Assembly: GCA_026713285.1 (NCBI GenBank)
Contig: JAPOOT010000256.1
Span: 1 to 7,951, forward strand
DNA: 7,951 nt
Origin: Gemmatimonadota bacterium
GTDB lineage: Bacteria; JAAXHH01
Reading direction: 5' to 3'
A program made the translations under genes and the position numbers. This document shows, one piece after another, positions 6,455-7,951 of this stretch. How positions within the stretch are numbered: the stretch's first letter is position 1; each line of letters begins with the position of its first letter. The notes under the pieces were generated by a model. That model saw nothing but the letters and a program-made list of their open reading frames with translations, was not told the DNA's origin and did not search any database.

Positions 6455-6997
6455 TCAACCGCCGGCGCGTTCCGCGAAACTGTCTGCAGTCATGTGGGCG
6501 GATTCGAGCTGCATTTTAAGATCGTACCATTTCTCGTTCGCCTTAAGGTCATTGAGTTGCATGGTAAGAGAGTCGGCGAATGCCGAAGCTTCCTGGGCAA
6601 GCGTACGGGCTGCCCTTCCACGGCCCTGCTCGATGCTGCTTGAAATCTCTCCCCAGCGTTCGAGGAAAGCCGGCAGGGCTTCGTCGATCTCACGTTTCGT
6701 CAATTCCTTCTGCACTACGGATTCCTGGCTGGCCGACTCCACGAGCGCCATGGTATTTTCGGCAGCGGTTTTCGCGTCGCCGTACTCCTCGGCAGCCATG
6801 TGTGCCCTGGCCTTTTCGAGCTCGGCGGCCGCCATTTCGTATTCAGCCGGCGCGTACTTGTCGACTTCGGCTTCCATCGCGTCGGATATGGCCAGTTCCG
6901 CTGCGTCCATGGCCTCGGTGGGTGGTCCCGCGCACGCAGCGGCCACGAACAGGCATGTGACTGCGCTCAGACAGGTCAGAAAGGCCTGCTTGGACAT
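6455..6997 (-). CDS. DUF4398-like alpha-helical lipoprotein
   Basis: The 180-residue protein begins with a lipoprotein signal: basic MSK, a hydrophobic stretch to about residue 19, and the lipobox-like AAAC with Cys22 as the predicted lipidated residue. It should be anchored to the cell envelope. Residues about 28-85 are Ala/Glu-rich helix with YAPAEYEMAAAELEKARAHMA and EYGDAKTAAE, closely resembling DUF4398 domains, which occur in envelope lipoproteins of Gram-negative bacteria. The remainder to residue 180 is amphipathic helix and probably coiled coil. No enzymatic motif is seen; a structural or scaffolding role is an inference. The start is well defined by AGGAGG 7 bases before ATG. The gene has its own promoter candidate upstream and a terminator after it, so it appears monocistronic. 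It diverges from purC. Confidence 0.85.
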   Translation of the reverse strand: MSKQAFLTCLSAVTCLFVAAACAGPPTEAMDAAELAISDAMEAEVDKYAPAEYEMAAAELEKARAHMAAEEYGDAKTAAENTMALVESASQESVVQKELTKREIDEALPAFLERWGEISSSIEQGRGRAARTLAQEASAFADSLTMQLNDLKANEKWYDLKMQLESAHMTADSFAERAGG

Positions 6998-7098
6998 GAT
7001 TGAACCTCCTGTTCAAACCAGAAATGACGAATGTAAGATCGCTTTTATCGATACCGAATCGACCGGGAAAGACATTATTTCGACAGCATAACACAAAT

Positions 7099-7126
7099 AT
7101 AATAGACCGGTTCAAAGGGGTGTCCA
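7099..7126 (-). promoter_or_regulatory. Candidate promoter of the lipoprotein gene
   Basis: On the minus strand TGGACA (7121-7126) is followed by 16 bases and TATTAT (7099-7104), each 5 of 6 with consensus. Two runs of six T on this strand (7129-7134, 7147-7152) lie directly upstream of the -35, as in UP-element-like or bent DNA. The predicted leader is about 90 bases. Confidence 0.55.
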
Positions 7127-7176
7127 GTAAAAAACGAGTCAGGCGCAAAAAACATGGCCCGCGTCGGCGGTGCGAC

Positions 7177-7205
7177 CGGGGCGGAAACGGCGCATGACCG
7201 CCCCG
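7177..7205. repeat. GC-rich inverted repeat upstream of the purC promoter
   Basis: CGGGGCGG (7177-7184) and CCGCCCCG (7198-7205) form a perfect 8-bp inverted repeat with a 13-base spacer. No T-tract follows on either strand, so a terminator is unlikely. It lies about 30 bases upstream of the purC -35 and may be an operator or insulating hairpin; function is unknown. Confidence 0.4.
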
Positions 7206-7235
7206 CCAGCCAGATGTTCGGAGTGGTGATTCCCC

Positions 7236-7264
7236 TTGACATACCGGTCTGTAACCCTTAGTGT
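7236..7264 (+). promoter_or_regulatory. Candidate promoter of purC
   Basis: A perfect TTGACA (7236-7241) is followed by a 17-base spacer and TAGTGT (7259-7264), which matches the -10 consensus at only three positions. A perfect -35 with a weak -10 is common in GC-rich genomes. The start of transcription would be near 7272, giving a leader of about 75 bases before purC. Confidence 0.5.
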
Positions 7265-7346
7265 GATGGGCTGAGCCGGGAGCGGTTTCGACTATGTGAC
7301 CGACCGTTGCGCAGCCGTCCATTCACCGAAAGGACCATCTCGAAGC

Positions 7347-7951
7347 ATGGTGTCTGAAGACGTCCTCAGGAGGCAGTTGGAATACGTTCTGCACGGTACC
7401 AGCTTCGACCTGGGCAGGAAATTCGAGGGCAAGGTCAGGGACAACTACAGTCTGGACGGGAAGCGGATCATCGTGACCACCGATCGGATTTCCGCTTTCG
7501 ACAGGGTGTTGTGCGCCCTTCCCTTCAAGGGGCAGGTCATCAACCAGACCGCGGCCTTCTGGTTCGAGCGGACCCGCCAGATAATCGAGAACCACCTGAT
7601 CGACGTGCCGGATCCCAATGTACTCGTGGCCAGGGAGTGCAGGCTGATTCCCGTCGAGATGGTCGTCCGCGGCTACCTGACCGGCGTGACTACCACATCG
7701 GCATGGTACCACTATTCACATGGAAATCGCAGTTTCTGCGGACACGCCCTGCCGCAGGGCATGAAGAAGAACCAGGCCTTCGACCAACCCATCATAACCC
7801 CTTCCACCAAGCCGGTGCAGGGCGGCCATGACGAGTCCATTTCGGGGGAGGAAGTGCTCCGAAGAGGTCTCGTGGAAGAACCGGTGTACCGTGAAATGGA
7901 GCGAGCGGCCCTGGAACTGTTCGCATTCGGTACGGAAAAGGCCGCCGCCAA
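7347..7951 (+). CDS. purC: SAICAR synthetase PurC, long type, 3' end cut by the window
   Basis: This enzyme joins aspartate to CAIR with ATP hydrolysis in purine synthesis, giving SAICAR. The 201 visible residues show the family motifs in order: GKVRDNY at 28-34 (ATP binding), TTDRISAFD at 44-52, FKGQVINQTAAFWF at 60-73, VEMVVRGYLTG at 103-113, and ITPSTK at 150-155 followed by HDESIS. The segment PQGMKKNQAFDQPIITPSTK resembles the longer (about 300-residue) eukaryote-like and bacterial form rather than the ~237-residue E. coli type. The reading frame is open to the last base, so roughly a third is missing. The start is ATG at 7347; AAGGA at 7330-7334 is 12 bases upstream, longer than ideal. 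An in-frame GTG at 7296 is unlikely because the family motifs sit at normal distance from 7347. It diverges from the lipoprotein gene. Confidence 0.95.
   Translation, partial: MVSEDVLRRQLEYVLHGTSFDLGRKFEGKVRDNYSLDGKRIIVTTDRISAFDRVLCALPFKGQVINQTAAFWFERTRQIIENHLIDVPDPNVLVARECRLIPVEMVVRGYLTGVTTTSAWYHYSHGNRSFCGHALPQGMKKNQAFDQPIITPSTKPVQGGHDESISGEEVLRRGLVEEPVYREMERAALELFAFGTEKAAA

Larger units (their letters stand above)
6998..7346. other. Long divergent intergenic region between the lipoprotein gene and purC
   Basis: This 349-base stretch has no credible coding region of its own. From left to right it contains the lipoprotein leader, its promoter candidate (7099-7126), A-tracts at 7129-7134 and 7147-7152, a GC-rich inverted repeat (7177-7205), and the purC promoter candidate (7236-7264). 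The purC leader follows. Confidence 0.8.

Noticed and set aside
6318..7091. Ser/Ala-rich plus-strand open frame opposite the lipoprotein gene
   Set aside because: It is a shadow of the Ala/Glu-rich lipoprotein. It also spans that gene's terminator and the operon promoter region, and has no credible Shine-Dalgarno.
7323..7951. Two minus-strand open frames opposite purC
   Set aside because: The plus strand carries all SAICAR synthetase motifs in one continuous frame. The opposite frames show no motifs.

Overview
The window is GC-rich, single-chromosome-like bacterial DNA. It holds eight protein-coding genes, one of them cut by the right edge. I see no RNA genes, no insertion sequences, no phage genes and no CRISPR. 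The mix of an orphan PtsN-like EIIA, RNase PH, RdgB, a long-type PurC, a DUF4398-like lipoprotein and cytoplasmic sugar-active enzymes fits an environmental, probably uncultured, Gram-negative lineage. A Latescibacterota- or Gemmatimonadota-like origin is only an impression from overall protein flavour, and the sequence alone does not prove it.

Left part (1-3300): two genes diverge from a shared ~200-base control region. To the left is a single-domain, MetE C-terminal-type zinc methyltransferase with all expected zinc ligands. To the right is a 644-residue soluble protein of unknown function that looks like an alpha/alpha-toroid carbohydrate-active protein with a C-terminal beta-rich tail.

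Middle part (3315-6341, minus strand): a likely four-gene operon, ptsN - rph - rdgB - GH5-like glycosidase, starts from a near-consensus sigma-70-type promoter at 6313-6341. The rph-rdgB pair handles RNA 3' ends and noncanonical nucleoside triphosphates. The PTS EIIA protein in front is probably regulatory. The glycosidase follows across a 95-base gap made entirely of six tandem 16-base repeats, the last of which also supplies the rdgB stop codon. The glycosidase converges on the unknown 644-residue gene.

Right part (6386-7951): a DUF4398-like lipoprotein gene has its own promoter, a strong Shine-Dalgarno and an intrinsic terminator. It diverges from purC, which begins a purine gene (SAICAR synthetase) and runs off the window.

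The housekeeping genes are confidently identified. The least explained parts are the 644-residue protein, its pairing with the MetE-like methyltransferase, and the repeat array inside the operon. I found no clear evidence of a wholly new biological system.
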